Shown here one piece after another: positions 45,575 through 58,188 of a stretch of 64,000 bases of DNA (position 1 is the stretch's first letter; each line of letters starts with the position of its first letter). The notes beneath the pieces were generated by a model. It did no database searches, had not been told where the DNA came from, and worked only from the letters and a program-made list of their open reading frames with translations. The position numbers and the translations under genes are program-made. The DNA is taken from NCBI RefSeq assembly GCF_000247695.1, contig NW_004624734.1, forward strand, positions 15,414,946 through 15,478,945, written 5' to 3'. The stretch is from Heterocephalus glaber (Eukaryota; Chordata; Mammalia; Rodentia; Bathyergidae).

Positions 45575-45950
45575 CGGCCACTTTCCTTGTTTCTAGAACA
45601 GAATATTCAACAACCACAATTTCAAGGAAAGAGGTTTATTTCAGCTCATGATTTTTAGAAGATTTAGTTCCTAGTCAGCTGGCTCCAAGGCAGGAGAGCC
45701 ATGGTGTAAGGACCTGCTGGAGGAAAGCTACTATTCTCATGGGAGCCCAGAAGCAGAGAAGGAAAGGATGAGCCAGGGAGGGAAAAACGGCCTTCCGGGT
45801 CACATTCACATCCCTTCTGATCAGGCCCTGTCCCCTGATAGCACATTTAGCTATGAACTTAGCAATGGATTAATTCGCTGATGACAATACCATCTCCATA
45901 ATCCAATCACCTTTCACACACATTAGAATCTGGGGGAATAGCATATTAGA
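45575..45950 (-). mobile_element. MaLR (MT/ORR1-type) LTR, antisense
   Basis: 'caaggaaagaggtttatttc agctcatga', 'ctagtcagctggctccaagg', 'ggagcccagaagcagagaag', 'ggattaattcgctgatgaca' and 'catctccataatccaatcac' follow the inverted rodent MaLR LTR and parallel the copy at 40.87 kb. The boundaries are approximate and no duplication was found. Confidence 0.83.
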
Positions 45951-46480
45951 CTTAGACTATAAGAGAGGGTTTCTGGTTTGAGTAACTAAATGGATGGTAA
46001 AACATTTTAGAATGATTGGGAAATCAAGGAATTAGAGTGTAGGTCAACTATTGAATCAAGTACATAATTTTGAACCTTAGTCTCATGGCTTGACAGACAG
46101 AGGAGAGTTCTGATCCAAGAGTAAATATATGATTCCAATATTTATTGGTCAATGAATACATGGTATTTAGAGCCATAGTAATTTGTGATACTCTAAAGTA
46201 GGCATGCAGCATAGGGAAAACAAACATGCTTATTTAGTGGTAAAGTGTAGAAAAATAAATCTTATGGAATGGCTGAAAAGATCAGCAATCTCGGTGAAAA
46301 AATGAGAAATGGATGACTCAGAGTTTAAGAGAGTTTTAAAAAATAGAAATTGATTGATTATATTGAATGCTACCAAATAAGATGCAGGTAAATGAGCAAG
46401 GGATTTGGCCGAATGGGAGAAGAATGAAAGTAGCATTCTGACTGGAGCAGAGTTGAATAGTGCCTGGAAGGTCAGCGAGT
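45951..46480 (+). mobile_element. Ancient L2-type relic (probable)
   Basis: 'aagatcagcaatctcggtga', 'ttggccgaatgggagaagaa' and 'ctgactggagcagagttgaa tagtgcctggaagg' fit the same ancient repeat as 44.2-44.5 kb, in the same orientation. Low-confidence and patchy; part of the interval is simply unassigned. Confidence 0.4.
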
Positions 46481-46736
46481 GAGGGCCATCACACTTCCTT
46501 CAAGTTCAAATTCCTCACAACAGCAAACAAACCATCTGGGATTGGTCTGGTGGAGAAATAAAATAAGGTATGTGTGAGAGTAGCATGTATTTGCATATTC
46601 ATATGATAAAGAAGGAAACAAGGAAGGGGAAACTATTCCAATTATTCTTTTTTCAGACTGAACTTCGAGCCTTGCACTGTGAAGTGAAGGAAAATTATGT
46701 TGTCCTCTAATAAAATAGCTATTGTAGACAAGGGAG

Positions 46737-46812
46737 GCATATATATACATATATATATATATACACACACGCATATATATATATATACACACACACATTT
46801 ACACATACATAT
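46737..46812. repeat. (TA)n/(CA)n compound microsatellite
   Basis: Alternating TATATA and ACACAC runs in two cycles. The minus-strand open frame (repeated YIYM) over it is meaningless. Confidence 0.95.
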
Positions 46813-46884
46813 GCAGTCTTTATATGCATTTATATATACCTATAGTAATATATATGTTGAGTTTATTGTCAAGGATTAAGTTAA

Positions 46885-46887
<3 letters not shown>

Positions 46888-46936
<49 letters not shown>
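46888..46936. repeat. (CT)n(TA)n compound microsatellite
   Basis: About 14 CT units run directly into about 11 TA units with no interruption, so length is probably variable. Confidence 0.96.
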
Positions 46937-49900
46937 ACATACATTAACTCAAAAGCTATGTCAAACCAATAGCAGGCCTCTCCTTACTCTGTCAAATCTC
47001 TCACTTAGATTTCTATACTCCAGTTGATTTGTAGAAGCTTCATGGAACTTGAGTATTTGCTACCAACAAGCCCTCTGCCACATCAAAATTCCATTTCCTG
47101 CCAAATAAAAAAGTTTGGCCTGGGTATAATAAAAATGAAGATATGTGTCAACTACGGATTTTGAATGGCTAATTTATAAAAGTGCTATGTGTATGTGACT
47201 GTAATTACATTTTCCAGAGCTGGCCCCAGATGCACATGAGAAGTTCTTGATGTCTAGTCAACTGGATTCTATTTTGGTCAAATCCTCCTTTACATTTTCT
47301 TCTCAGCCTGTATACTTGGTGTTTTAAAATAAACACCTTTCTAAAATCAAGGAAAGCCAGCATAACACTCTAGTTGCCTCTGTACGTTACTAATAAAGAA
47401 TCTTAACCCATTCCCCTTCTTGTCTATTACCACACAGCACTGCACTATTTTAAACGTTTATTTTCTAGAGCTTTCAAAGAAGGAATGATGGAACCAAAAT
47501 GCATAATATTTCCACACAAAAAGAGTTTTAAAAGAATTGTCATTTCACCAGCTTTAAAAACTAAAAAGTTATCTTTGTCATAATCTTAGAACTAGACACT
47601 TTTCAATGTATCATTCTGTATGACGAGAAAAGAGGATTTCTATTATTTTTTTAAAAATATAGGATTCCTGTAGTTCTGGCTGCTTTTTATAGGCTAGTTT
47701 TGCTTTGCACATCAGAGACATTATGTGGTCCTATAAATAACTGAAGGGGAAGAAGGGAAAGGATTCTCAGTTCCTCTATTACAAGAGTCAGCAGAAAAGA
47801 GTTGTCTTTCAGTAGGAAGGGCAGCAGTAGATTACACATAAACAGTTCTGCCTTTGTAGGCAGCTTTGGTTAAGTTTCTAGATGAAGAAGAAATCTTGTG
47901 ACAAAGCTACCCTTCAAAATAGGCTGACCTGATGGAAAACGACCACTTCTATTCTGGAAGAAAAGTAAATTTTTCATGGCTATGATTGTGGCATAGTTTC
48001 TAATGTCCCAAGCATGGTTGTGAGTAGTTTTGAATAAAGATGTTGTGGAAATTCAAGCCTTTGTAAGCATACAGAGTGTTAACCCCAATTGCTCTTTGAG
48101 ACTACCAGGCTCTAACTTGTTTTAAATTAGGTCATATAAGCTCACATTCCACCCCAAATCCATAGGAAATCAAACATTTTTAAATGGTTGTTGGATTGAG
48201 GCCTCACTTATACCTTGATTATTGAGATTTCATTTGAAGAGTTTGAACCTGGATTTCCAGGAGGACCTTAGAACAATCATGTTGGTGGGCTAATATATCA
48301 ATGAATGGATATTCTTTGATTCTTCAGCTTTATAGTATCTTTTATTAATGTTTTATCCTACACAAATCTAAAGTGGCTTTCGTTTCTCCACAAAGAAAAA
48401 TAATAGGACCCTGCAGCAAGCAGTTGGTTTTATTCATTATGTGTCTACATGTGAGTATAAATTACATGAAAAGAAAAAATTATTCTATAGTATATTCATG
48501 AAATTCTTTAGTATAATTGATACTTGTGGAAAAGTTGCTCAAATAACTTTATTTCTGCAAAAATCACTTCTCTAAAGATGAGTCTACAGATTATTTTATA
48601 TATATTTCATACTTTCTCTACATACAAATAAGCATTTCTTACATATTCCCTTTTATTTTCCATAAAAATGAGAGTTTCTGGAACTTTATTCTGAAAGTAT
48701 TGGTAAGACTGTTCCTAATCAACTTATTTCTTATGTCTTTCTTCTAAAATATTTAGTTCACAGAAATATATTTTTAAAATGCATTGTAAAATCTTGTCGC
48801 GAGTGAATATTCAGTGCAATAATTCATTAAATTCATTAACTCGCATTTTAATCGAAACTGTAATGATATTTTGGGCAGAGAATTGGAGGATTTGACTTGG
48901 AAAAAGCAATGCCCCTCATTTCTTGCTTTGTCTTATATCTGATAATGCAAGTTTTATGACGAAGTAGAAGCCTGGTATATTTAATGTGTTTACAAAGACA
49001 TATTCTTTGTTCTTTTTTAAACCTTTTCAACATTTAATATTCCCTTTGTGCAGAAATTAAAGCTGGTTGAGATAAAATCAAAACAGAGCTATATCTCCAG
49101 AATTTTATATCCTACATAGAGTTCTAAAGGTACATTTAACAGCTCCCTTAGTTCAAACCATACCAGTTTTCAGCTCAAAAATGCATTACTGCTGGCTGCA
49201 GGAGAGAGCAATGTTTGAGGGGTTAGTTAACCCTCTTCCCATTTCATTCTTCAGCAGTGTGAAAAATCTCTGAGAGCCAAAGAAACCTAAGACATTTACT
49301 TGTGCATGATCACGAAATAAAAAATGATGAAACAGAGAAAGCGATTTTATTTCTTGGAAAAGGTAATGATTCAGTGCTAATATGGTTAGAAATGGTACAT
49401 AACTTAATACAGATGTTTAAAATGCAAGCAATTCAAAGGAACACCTCTAAAAAAGAAACCATTATAAGAATTTATCTGAAAAAATGGCCCCTTGTATCAT
49501 CTGATTTCTGATAACAGGGATCTAGTTATGCTATTTAAAAATGATAAAATAAAATATTCTTTGGAGAAATACACGTGCATCTGCACACACACACAACTCT
49601 AATTCCAGGTGTTGATATTATTTGAAATGAAGTTTTTTGAATAAAGCTGCCATGCTCCATGACTACTGTAGGGAAAGTTGTTAGAGATAATGATTCTGAC
49701 AGAATCACTTTGTTTTTGATATGTGTTAGCACATTCACATTACCAGAAACCTGTTAGGAAATTGTTTCCATACAGCAAAGGACTTTTTGCAGTGAGATTT
49801 TAATGCTAATATACAGACATAGACTATGAGTAACTCCATTCTAACAATTAATAATAAAATATTTTAACAAATCTTTCAACTATAAGTTACACATATTTTA

Positions 49901-50635
49901 GGGACAATTTCCCAAGGACATTGGGATACAAGTATTTATGCTCTTTTCAGAGGAAATTTCTGATTGTAGCTAATCCTGGAAACACATGATAATCAATACT
50001 CCGATTGTCTTTCTTAGACATCACACTCCTGTTCAGTGGGCAATTTCCCTTGAAGATCTGATGGTAGGTATCAAATGAACTTGCATATAAAAATGGCAGA
50101 ATGTAATTCACCTTTATGAGAATCTAATTACATCATCCTGGCTCATTCCAGCAAAGTTTTGATGCACTGTGTTCGATTTCTTGGTCTGCCATTGGTGGAG
50201 AGAACCAGGTGCCGATTTGTTACACTTTAAGTAGGCTGAGTGATAGATATTGATGTTTTCGTTTGAATTTTTGTGGGTAAATCTTGTTTTATAGATATTC
50301 TTACAAGAAACTCATAAAACCCTGCTGCTAGGGCTGAGTCTGTTTTCAAGAAAGCAGGTGTAAAATGGACCTTTGTTTATTTGCACACCCAAAACTTCCC
50401 AAGCACTGTTTCCTTTCTTTTGAGAATGCCTCCCAGCCACCCATCTCCACCTGTCAAATTCCTCCTCAAATTTCAAAACACAGTGAAAAAAAATCTTTTT
50501 ATGAGAACTTTCCCTGACTCTTTCAGGCAGAATCATTTGCTCCACATCTTCTGTGATTTATTTTCATTGAACTCATGTATTTCAGCACTAATCAGATTTT
50601 ATAAAATACAGGAATACAAACAGTAAATGTTTTGG
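46937..50635. other. 3.7 kb of repeat-poor DNA, no gene seen
   Basis: This is the longest stretch without any recognised SINE, LTR or LINE. It is AT-rich, with a few CpG-bearing pieces at 48795-48860 and 49305-49350 that could be conserved elements. A short (CA)n-like run lies near 49585. Open frames of 60-81 codons show no recognisable product. Confidence 0.45.
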
Positions 50636-50790
50636 TGTTAGAGTTTAATTTGAATTCCAGGTTATCCAGCTATTTTTTGGCTGGCTGGTTTCAGACAGAG
50701 TGATTTTTTCTGTTATTTAAATCATTCAACATCAGTGTCTGAATTTCCTCATTATTCTGATAGTTGAATATTGAAAATTAGTTTTTTAAA
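50636..50790 (+). mobile_element. MIR SINE relic
   Basis: 'ggtgttagagtttaatttga attccaggttatccag' and 'aaatcattcaacatcagtgt ctgaatttcctcattattctgat' follow the MIR order ('ggagtcagactgcctgggttcgaatcccagctctgcca ... cttaacctctctgtgcctcagtttcctcatctgt'). Confidence 0.65.
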
Positions 50791-51589
50791 ACAAATAAAC
50801 TTGGGACTAATGCATAGAAAACAGGACAGATTCATGTCTCCCAGTCATATTATATGACACTGTTTGCTACAGATATATAAAGATCAAGCTGAGCAGAGCT
50901 TTTCATCTTAGTTCTTTCATTCTAGGGAAGAATACTCAAAATAATTAAGAAGCAAATAAGTAGGCACTGTAGGTTAAGGTAATAAGCATGTTGAAGAAAT
51001 AACTTAGACTAATACAATGGAAGCAACCATTGGTTGTGGATGTGGAGAACAGTAGAATTCCAAGCCAATAAAGTTGTCTACTTCATTTGAACTGAGACAT
51101 AAGGAACTAAAAACGTACTTACGATAAATGAAGAAATAAGCTTACAAGGAAAGGAAAGAACAGATGAATGGTTTTGAAGGAGGAATGTTGGTTTGATGAA
51201 ATCAGAGATACTTGAGGAGTTAAGAAAAGGCCAGAGAGAGTCCAGTGAGCTAGTAAGAGGACTTCTAGAAATGAGGTGCTTCCAGGAGGTGACAGGATCA
51301 GGCCACAGGGTGTTGCTTTAGAAGTTTAAATTGTCAAGGAACTCCGCCTATAATGCAATCAGAGATGATGCCAGAGCTTGTTTAGTTAACTTGAGAAGTA
51401 TTCCACACTATCTAGATTTGGATTATGAATTGAAATTTATGCCATGCAATTCTAGAAATTATCCCTCATTTTCTTAAACTGCGAGGGTTGATAAAGAAGG
51501 TAGCTCACATGAGTAAAAATTGTCTTTGCTGTGAACCTCTTTGTCACATCATTATCCAGCAGGAACGACAGGGTAAGTGTTCAGATTCA
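50791..51589. other. Unassigned AT-rich DNA
   Basis: The middle (51130-51310) is reminiscent of ancient L2 text but not enough to annotate. No exon seen. Confidence 0.35.
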
Positions 51590-51720
51590 TATCTCCCCTT
51601 TAACACTGGTTCATAAGTGAATTTGGGCATGCAGTAAATGGTTTGATCTCACCATACCTCAGTTTCTTCATCTGAAAAGGGAAATACTAATGATACATTT
51701 ATCACAAGTGATCTAGAAAT
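51590..51720 (+). mobile_element. MIR SINE relic
   Basis: 'gaatttgggcatgcagtaaa', 'tctcaccatacctcagtttc ttcatctgaaaagggaaata ctaatgataca' is the MIR core in order, with the CTCAGTTTCTTCATCTG box almost intact. Confidence 0.8.
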
Positions 51721-51769
51721 ATGAACTAGCATGGTTTAAGGTACTGAGAAAGGAACATGGTAATTCTCC

Positions 51770-53582
51770 TGTGATGGTTAAGTTCATCAATTTGACTGAT
51801 TTAGAATCATGCCAGGAGATCAGAAGAATGTACTTCTGAGTGTGTTTGAATATGTCAGAGAGACATGACACTGGGGTCTGTTATGGCTTGTACCTAGATG
51901 CCTCCCCACAAGCCTCATGTGGTTGTAGGTAGGGAGTTTTTGAAGGTGGCTAGATTAGTGTGTAAATGTGGATTAAAGGTGTAGTACTAGGTTAAGGGTC
52001 TGGATAATAGAAACCCCATCCTGAGTGTGGGTGGCACCAATCAATAGTTTTGTTCCCTGGATGGAACATAAAGGGATAGAAGAAAGCAGGGTGCTTCTGC
52101 TGGTGCTGCTGCTTGCTGTATGCTGCCTCCTGCCTGTCTTGCTGTAGACTCCTCTGCCATGCTGCCCTGCCACGGAGCCAGCTGAGCATTGACAGAAACA
52201 TCTTAAACTTTTTGCTAAAATAAAACTTTCCTCCTTTAACTTGTGGATGTCAGATGTTTTCTCTCAGTGATGATAAAAGTAACTAAGATAGGGTCTATAA
52301 CTAGTCATTCACCCATTCCTCTCTGACATTGCTCCCTGGTTCTGCTTCCTAGCTGCCATAAACTAAGCATACTTACTCAGCTACACTTTTATCCATGATG
52401 TTTCTTCCTTGGAGTCAGCTGATCATCGACTGAATATCCTGAAACCATGATCCAAATTAAACCTCTTCTCCTTGAAGTTGTGAATATTCAGTACTGTGCT
52501 TCAGCAATGAAACTAATACAAAATATTTGGTACTAGGACTGGGGCTGTTGCTGTGACTATACTTGACTGTGTAGTTTAGAAACATGAGGGGATGTGAGGG
52601 ACAAAAAGCAAAACTGAAGGCTTCCATGTATATTTCAAAAAAAGACCTAGGTTAACAGAAAATGAGCCCCTGGCAGAGCAGTGCACAAAGCTATGCTAAT
52701 AAAGCTAAAGATGCAGAAAGTTGTAGATTCCAGGAACATAGAATGTCTGCTTTGAACAACTGCAATTTGTGACCATAGACAACACAAAAGATGGATCATG
52801 TGGGTTGCAACCTGCAAGAATGTATGAATGGAGACACGAGACCTTTGGAACGCACACCTTACCATAGTGTGCCCTAGATGTCAGACATGAGCTATAAGAC
52901 TTAATGTTTACATTTCTGGGTTTCTTTCTTCTGGTCTGATTATTTTCTTTCTCCCTTTTGAAATGGAAAGGTTTACCCTGTGCCATTGTACTTTGAAATT
53001 ATATTGCTAGTTTTTGTTTTATTTTTACAGAGGTTCACAGATAAGTTTGTTGTGAGTCTCAGAAGAGACCTGGACTTGGACCTTTAAAAAATCCTGAAAC
53101 TTGAGATTTTTGGGAAAGAATTATTGTATGTCTGGCTATAAGCAGGTTACTTATATCATATTTGATCAAATTACTAGCTTTTTTTGGAGATTAAGTATGG
53201 TTAAAGGAGATGCCTTTGGTATCATATTGACAAGGGGTAGAATATGGTGGTTAAAATGAATAACTAATTCACTTGGGATTCACCTGGTAAATTAGTAAAG
53301 CATGTGTCTGCATATGTGTGGGTGAATCATAGAGTCATTACTTTGGAGTTTATAACTAAGACCCTCACTCTTTATCTCTGGCTCTGTCACCTTTATCTAT
53401 TTCCTAGCAATCATGAAATAAGCATCTTTGCTCTGCCACACTCTTCTGCCATTAAATTTCTACTTTGGAGCTAGCTGACCATGAATGGACACCCCTGAAT
53501 CTGTGAGCCAAATTAAATTTCTCACTTAAGTTGGGGAGATCAGATATTGTATCTCAGTGACAGGAATGTTATTAATATGCAC
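51770..53582 (+). mobile_element. MaLR provirus: 5' LTR, non-coding internal region, 3' LTR
   Basis: 5' LTR is 51770-51878 plus 52296-52520 (split by a later solo LTR). Directly after it comes 'ttggtactaggactggggct gttgctgtgac', which fits the start of MaLR internal regions ('ttggtaccaggagtggggctgctgctgtaac'). The internal region (52521-53242) has no gag, pol or env frame, as expected for non-autonomous MaLRs. A purine-rich GACAAGGGGTAGAA precedes the 3' LTR at 53243-53582. The two LTRs align over their length (for example 'ggttaa', 'tataac', 'gctgaccatgaatggacacc', 'agccaaattaaa'), but differ at many positions, so the insertion is old. No target duplication is visible. Confidence 0.85.
51879..52290 (+). 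mobile_element. MaLR solo LTR nested in the 5' LTR, with GGGTC duplication
   Basis: The 412-bp LTR starts TGTTATGGCTTGTACC and ends AAAGTAACTAAGATA. GGGTC precedes (51874-51878) and follows it (52291-52295): a perfect 5-bp target duplication. It contains 'ctgagtgtgggtggcaccaa tcaatag', 'tgccacggagccagctgagc' and 'gctaaaataaaactttcctc' (AATAAA). It closely resembles the solo LTR at 62.15 kb, so both belong to one subfamily that is younger than the host provirus. Confidence 0.96.
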
Positions 53583-54281
53583 TAGATGTAGCTTAACTAG
53601 GTTAATTAGTGTAGCTTATATTTTTGCTGTAAATGAGAATAACATCTGTTTTCTACTTAGAAATGATATATATCTTTTTTTCACTTCAATACCACCTCTA
53701 TTCCCAGCTACCTCTGTGGTGATACTCTTATATTCTGGGCATCATGAGTCCTAGTGATCCTTATGATACTGTGTTTCCTATGTGTGTCTGTTTCCTAGTC
53801 ATCACACACAGTGGGATGGTTAACAGTATGTGAATGAGAAACCCCTTTTTTCATTATTTTATTTTCTTTAGTCAAAACAAAACTTGACTTATAGTAGGCA
53901 TATAGTTAGCGTTTGTTAATTGCTTCCTGCATGTAAAGAAGAAACCATTAAGCTTTCTTACTATCGCCTCACAAACACAACTGAAGTAGAAAATAGAGGT
54001 GTTCAAATTTGGAATTATTGTAAAGAATTTCATTGTAACTATAAATGTTGTTCAACTGTGCAATCAATAGCCTTCATTCAGAGTGCACAGGGTTGCATCC
54101 GATGACCACTTGGCAGTGGTATTTGAGAGGCAATGTGGGCATCACACTGATTTGAGAGACTTTCTCCTAGGTCATGTCCCACTTTAGGATGTGATTTAGA
54201 AGATGGAAATAGAATGACCTATGGGAATATCTCATTAATGACGTTCTTCATGATTCTGAAAGCACACTTATACACTCAATT
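53583..54281. other. Unique DNA, no gene seen
   Basis: No named repeat or exon. The 61- and 65-codon frames have no recognisable product. Confidence 0.45.
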
Positions 54282-54797
54282 TCTCATAATCTCTTTGAGG
54301 CCTGTTTTGGACAGCATATGAAGCCTTCTTTCTCTGTTTCTGATAATGCTATGCATTCACTATGTAGTTGGAAAAACGTGTTTAACAGATGATATTTTTC
54401 AATTTGTCTGGTAATAAATGAGTCAAGAAGAGTAAGGATAACTCCATTTCCATTGACCAATTCAGCAAGGCAAAGCAGCAAACACCTATCGACTGACAGA
54501 GAGTTATAGAGCAAGTCAATGACAAAATGACTGAAACATCTGCCATTATCTTTCCAGCATGTTGTCTCATCAAATAAATTAAACAATATTTTATTGATGC
54601 CATGTTTACATTTGGGGAAGCATGGCCATGAAAGTTGCCTGATGTTGGCTTCTGCAAATATTATTAGAAAATATCCAGCTGTGTTTGGACCTGGTGAAGC
54701 TATTTATTATTTTAAATACTGCAAGAAGGAGGGAGGTCTGCAAGTTTGGTCTGTGTGGTACAACCTCACTAAAACATGTGATGTTCTCAGTAAGTGA
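54282..54797. other. Repeat-free block with overlapping open frames; possible conserved element
   Basis: Frames of 100 and 91 codons overlap on the minus strand and a 67-codon frame lies on the + strand. None reads as a known protein. The text is balanced in composition and carries no repeat signature, unlike most of the window. It may be a conserved non-coding element; without alignment this is inference only. Confidence 0.3.
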
Positions 54798-55515
54798 GAG
54801 AAATTCTTTTCAGCTTCAAATGTTGATGAGACTTTTTGCTTATTTCTAATAGTATTCCACTCAGTTAACACAGTCTAAATCATTTCTAAAACATTACCTC
54901 AGCAGAGTTTGTTGATGCATTCTTTTATGTCTGGTCACCTTTTAAAAACTCAGCTGAAACTTAGTAACCCCTGGTTAACTTCACCTAGCATATAGGAACA
55001 ATTTATCTGAAGAACTAGTAAAAAGAACTTCACTATTTAAGCAATTAACTGATATACACAGTACGTTTATAGAAGGCCAAGTTAAATTCACTCTAAGATA
55101 TTACAGAAATAATTTTCTTATATTTAAAATGCTTTTCTTTCACTAACTTTCCTGCATTGCACCACATATTAAAATTTCTTTACAGAAAAGCACCTAATTA
55201 TATTCATTTTCTGCTCATTTTTTATTGTTGCTAATATATTATATAGGGTCCAGTACACTACTGTATTCTGCTTATGCTCTTAATTATTTCTTATCACTTG
55301 CTGTATTTTCTGGGAGAGAACTGCATAAATCTGGAACACGTATTTAAGTTCTTTAAAAGTATTTTCAATACTTGTCTAATTACATTCATTCTTTATATAT
55401 TAAATAAGTAATTTTAGCTGCAACTGCTCATTTCAATTAGGCATTTAATAGAACGTTTTAGTAAAAGTTGGACACAGGAGCTATAATGAAAAACTGGATA
55501 GGAAATAGCGGGAGC
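54798..55515. other. Repeat-poor AT-rich DNA
   Basis: No gene or repeat. The piece at about 55415-55455 (GCAACTGCTCATTTCAATTAGG) has E-box-like and homeobox-like words close together. Confidence 0.4.
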
Positions 55516-55705
55516 TAATATTTTTTGGCACTTATTTGCACCAGGTACTTAAAATAGGTATTATTTCCATTAATCATCAAAACAGCTGAGAAGATAGTGA
55601 ACATAATTTAATACATAGGAAGAACATTAAAGAATTGAAATAATTTTCCCAGTCACATATCTCTTGTAAGTTTCAGACACAAGGTACTGGTCTAGTTTGG
55701 TCTGG
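55516..55705 (+). mobile_element. MIR3/L2-type relic
   Basis: 'ggcacttatttgcaccaggt acttaaaataggtattattt', 'ttaatcatcaaaacagctga', 'acatcaaagaattgaaataa'-like text, 'tttcccagtcacatatctct' and 'ggtactggtctagtttgg' follow the order of the ancient repeat seen at 19.83 kb, at lower identity. Confidence 0.6.
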
Positions 55706-58188
55706 CTTAAAATGTTTACCTTTTGTGTTATTTTACTCTGCTTTTAATTTACATGAACTTCATTTTAACTCATTTCAGATTTATGCAGTTCAAAGTATGT
55801 ATAATTTGGGTAATTATCTTTACAATCATATAAGTAGGAGGAAAGAATATTATTTAGAGAATTTTCTATGAAAAAATGATCAGCAAAGTGTTACTTTTGA
55901 AAGTGGGATTAAAATTAGAGTTACATTAATTTCCTTTGGAGTTGAAAAATCAAGCCTAGTATTTGAGATAAAAGAATGATTAAAATCACTAGAAAATAGT
56001 TACGATTTCTATTATCATGTATCTTAATTATTGGGATAAAAAGAAATGTGTCATTGGTCATTAATAAGATGAAAATTGAGAATTGAATACAACCCAAGAA
56101 TTTATAGCACCAAAGTTAAAAAGTCTTTTTGTTTCTTTTAGCTTATCAACCAGTAAATCTTTAATATTTTTGTTCACTTATGAACTGTAGTATATATACT
56201 TCAAGAATGTTAAAAGTTGATACAAGCAAAGCATTTCAATGTGAAATGGGATTCACGAAGAAACTCATTCAGAGGTAGAGCTGACAAGGTCTCTAGGTTA
56301 AATCTGTGGATGAGGCACAGCACTCTCGAATTATGACTGACCCTAGACCCACTGATATCAATATCACATGTTGTCCATTTCTTACCATTGAGAGAAATAA
56401 TTTCCCACAACTCCCTTCCAAGTGTGTGTCCAGTGGTACTATGCCTGAAATACATCTATTACAATAACATGACTATGTTTAGTATCACCTTCTTCCATGG
56501 AGTCTGTTTTTAAATATCGGTGTTCCAACAGTGAAGATATATATTATACAACCTTTCTTCTTGACAATATATCTTTGCTCAATCTGAAAAATGTAAAGTA
56601 TTTTTCAATGAAAGTCAGAAGATACCAACAGAAAATGTTGCTTACTTCACCACCATAACTGGGATAAGTATCAAACTTAGCTGGGTGCATACATGGGCTT
56701 AACATTATGGCATATTCAATGTTTTAAAATATGAATTTACAGTGAAATATCATAAATACTCCAGCAATCTTTGATTTATAATTTAGAAATTGTAATTCTT
56801 GTCAATGATTATTAATTACCGTTTTTCCCTTAGTTACATCTTTTTTCACAGTGAATACATCTGTCATTATATCTTTGGCCATCAATATATCCTATGTCCC
56901 TCTATTCTTGCTTCCATTACCAAAGTTTTGCTGACTACCTACCATATGCAAGTCTATTTCCAGGTCTTGGGATTAGAACAATACAATATATTTGTTATTT
57001 TTCTGCCTTAAAGGAAATTTAAATTTCTCACATAAGAGCAAGAAAGTATACAAGATCATTTTGACTGCCAAATTTACCAGAAATTTATGAGTAAGATGTA
57101 CCCCATTTTTCATGTGCCATAGTTTTAATTTTAAAGGATAAAGAGCAGATTTGGAGGACTTACACTAAAAAGATACTATTTAAACAGAACATATTTTTGT
57201 TCAAACTGTTTTAAAAATTGTTCCTGCCTTCTCAGAGGTGGATTTATCTTGACGTGAGCAACAAGTACATTTGTTCTGGGAAAATCACCGAAAGAAATCT
57301 TAGTATATGACAATTCATGACTGTGTTCTTAGAAGACCAAGTCATCATTTACCTAAATGTTGTTATCTTAGGTCAACAAATCTTTTGTTTTGTCTGGCAA
57401 ATTTAACTGGTGTATCAGGCTAAGCCAAGTGCAATTTTTATGCCTTTTTTGGTGGGTGGGGCTACTTTTAAAAAAAATTTAGAACACCCTTCTTAATTTT
57501 CTTGTAGAGTTTTATACAGTCATCTTGAGTAGTTGCTTGAAAATGAGAAATTGACCTGCTAGACCTTGGGAAGGTGGTGATGGCCATTTATTGTCTCAAT
57601 CATTATAAAAATAAGAAAATGAACAATAGTTCGTGAACATCGAAGTTGAATTCTTATGTTGTGATGTGGCCAGAAGAAAATGACTCAACACTATGAATGG
57701 GTAATGGGCTTCTCCTAAAGGAAGTGGCATTTCCCACGGTCATGATCCTGTGAAGAATTTAAACAGGGAAGACAAACATTAAAGACAAAAAAAAAAAAAA
57801 AAATCAAGAAATAAACTTTGTGAAGTATCAAGGTGGACCCATTTCCTTTTGGTATTGTACTTGTTCAAGTTGTGATAAATCCAGGTGTTCGTATAGCACC
57901 TGTTTTTAAAAATTAGATGCAGTAATTAAGATGATTAGATTTCAGAGCACATGAAGACATAATTTATTTCTAATTGACAAATGATGTAGTACAATCATTT
58001 AAATAATATTCTTGACTGAGTCCCGTTACAACGATAATAAATTGATATTTTATAAAGTTTTGAATGAAAAGTTAGAATTCTATGAAAGTCTCAGTATCTA
58101 GTTCTCCGTGTACCATGTTGATGTTACGTAACCCCACGTAGTTACAAAATAAACAAGAAACCGATAGATTTTGTTCACTAGCTATTTG
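55706..58188. other. 2.5 kb of repeat-poor DNA
   Basis: AT-rich with no recognised SINE, LTR or LINE and no exon-like frame. An A19 run lies at 57786-57804. 56210-56455 has an 81-codon minus-strand frame of no recognisable product. Confidence 0.45.

Noticed and set aside
46472..46879. Open frames with repeated YIYM/IYIY as membrane proteins
   Set aside because: They are translations of TA/CA microsatellite sequence.
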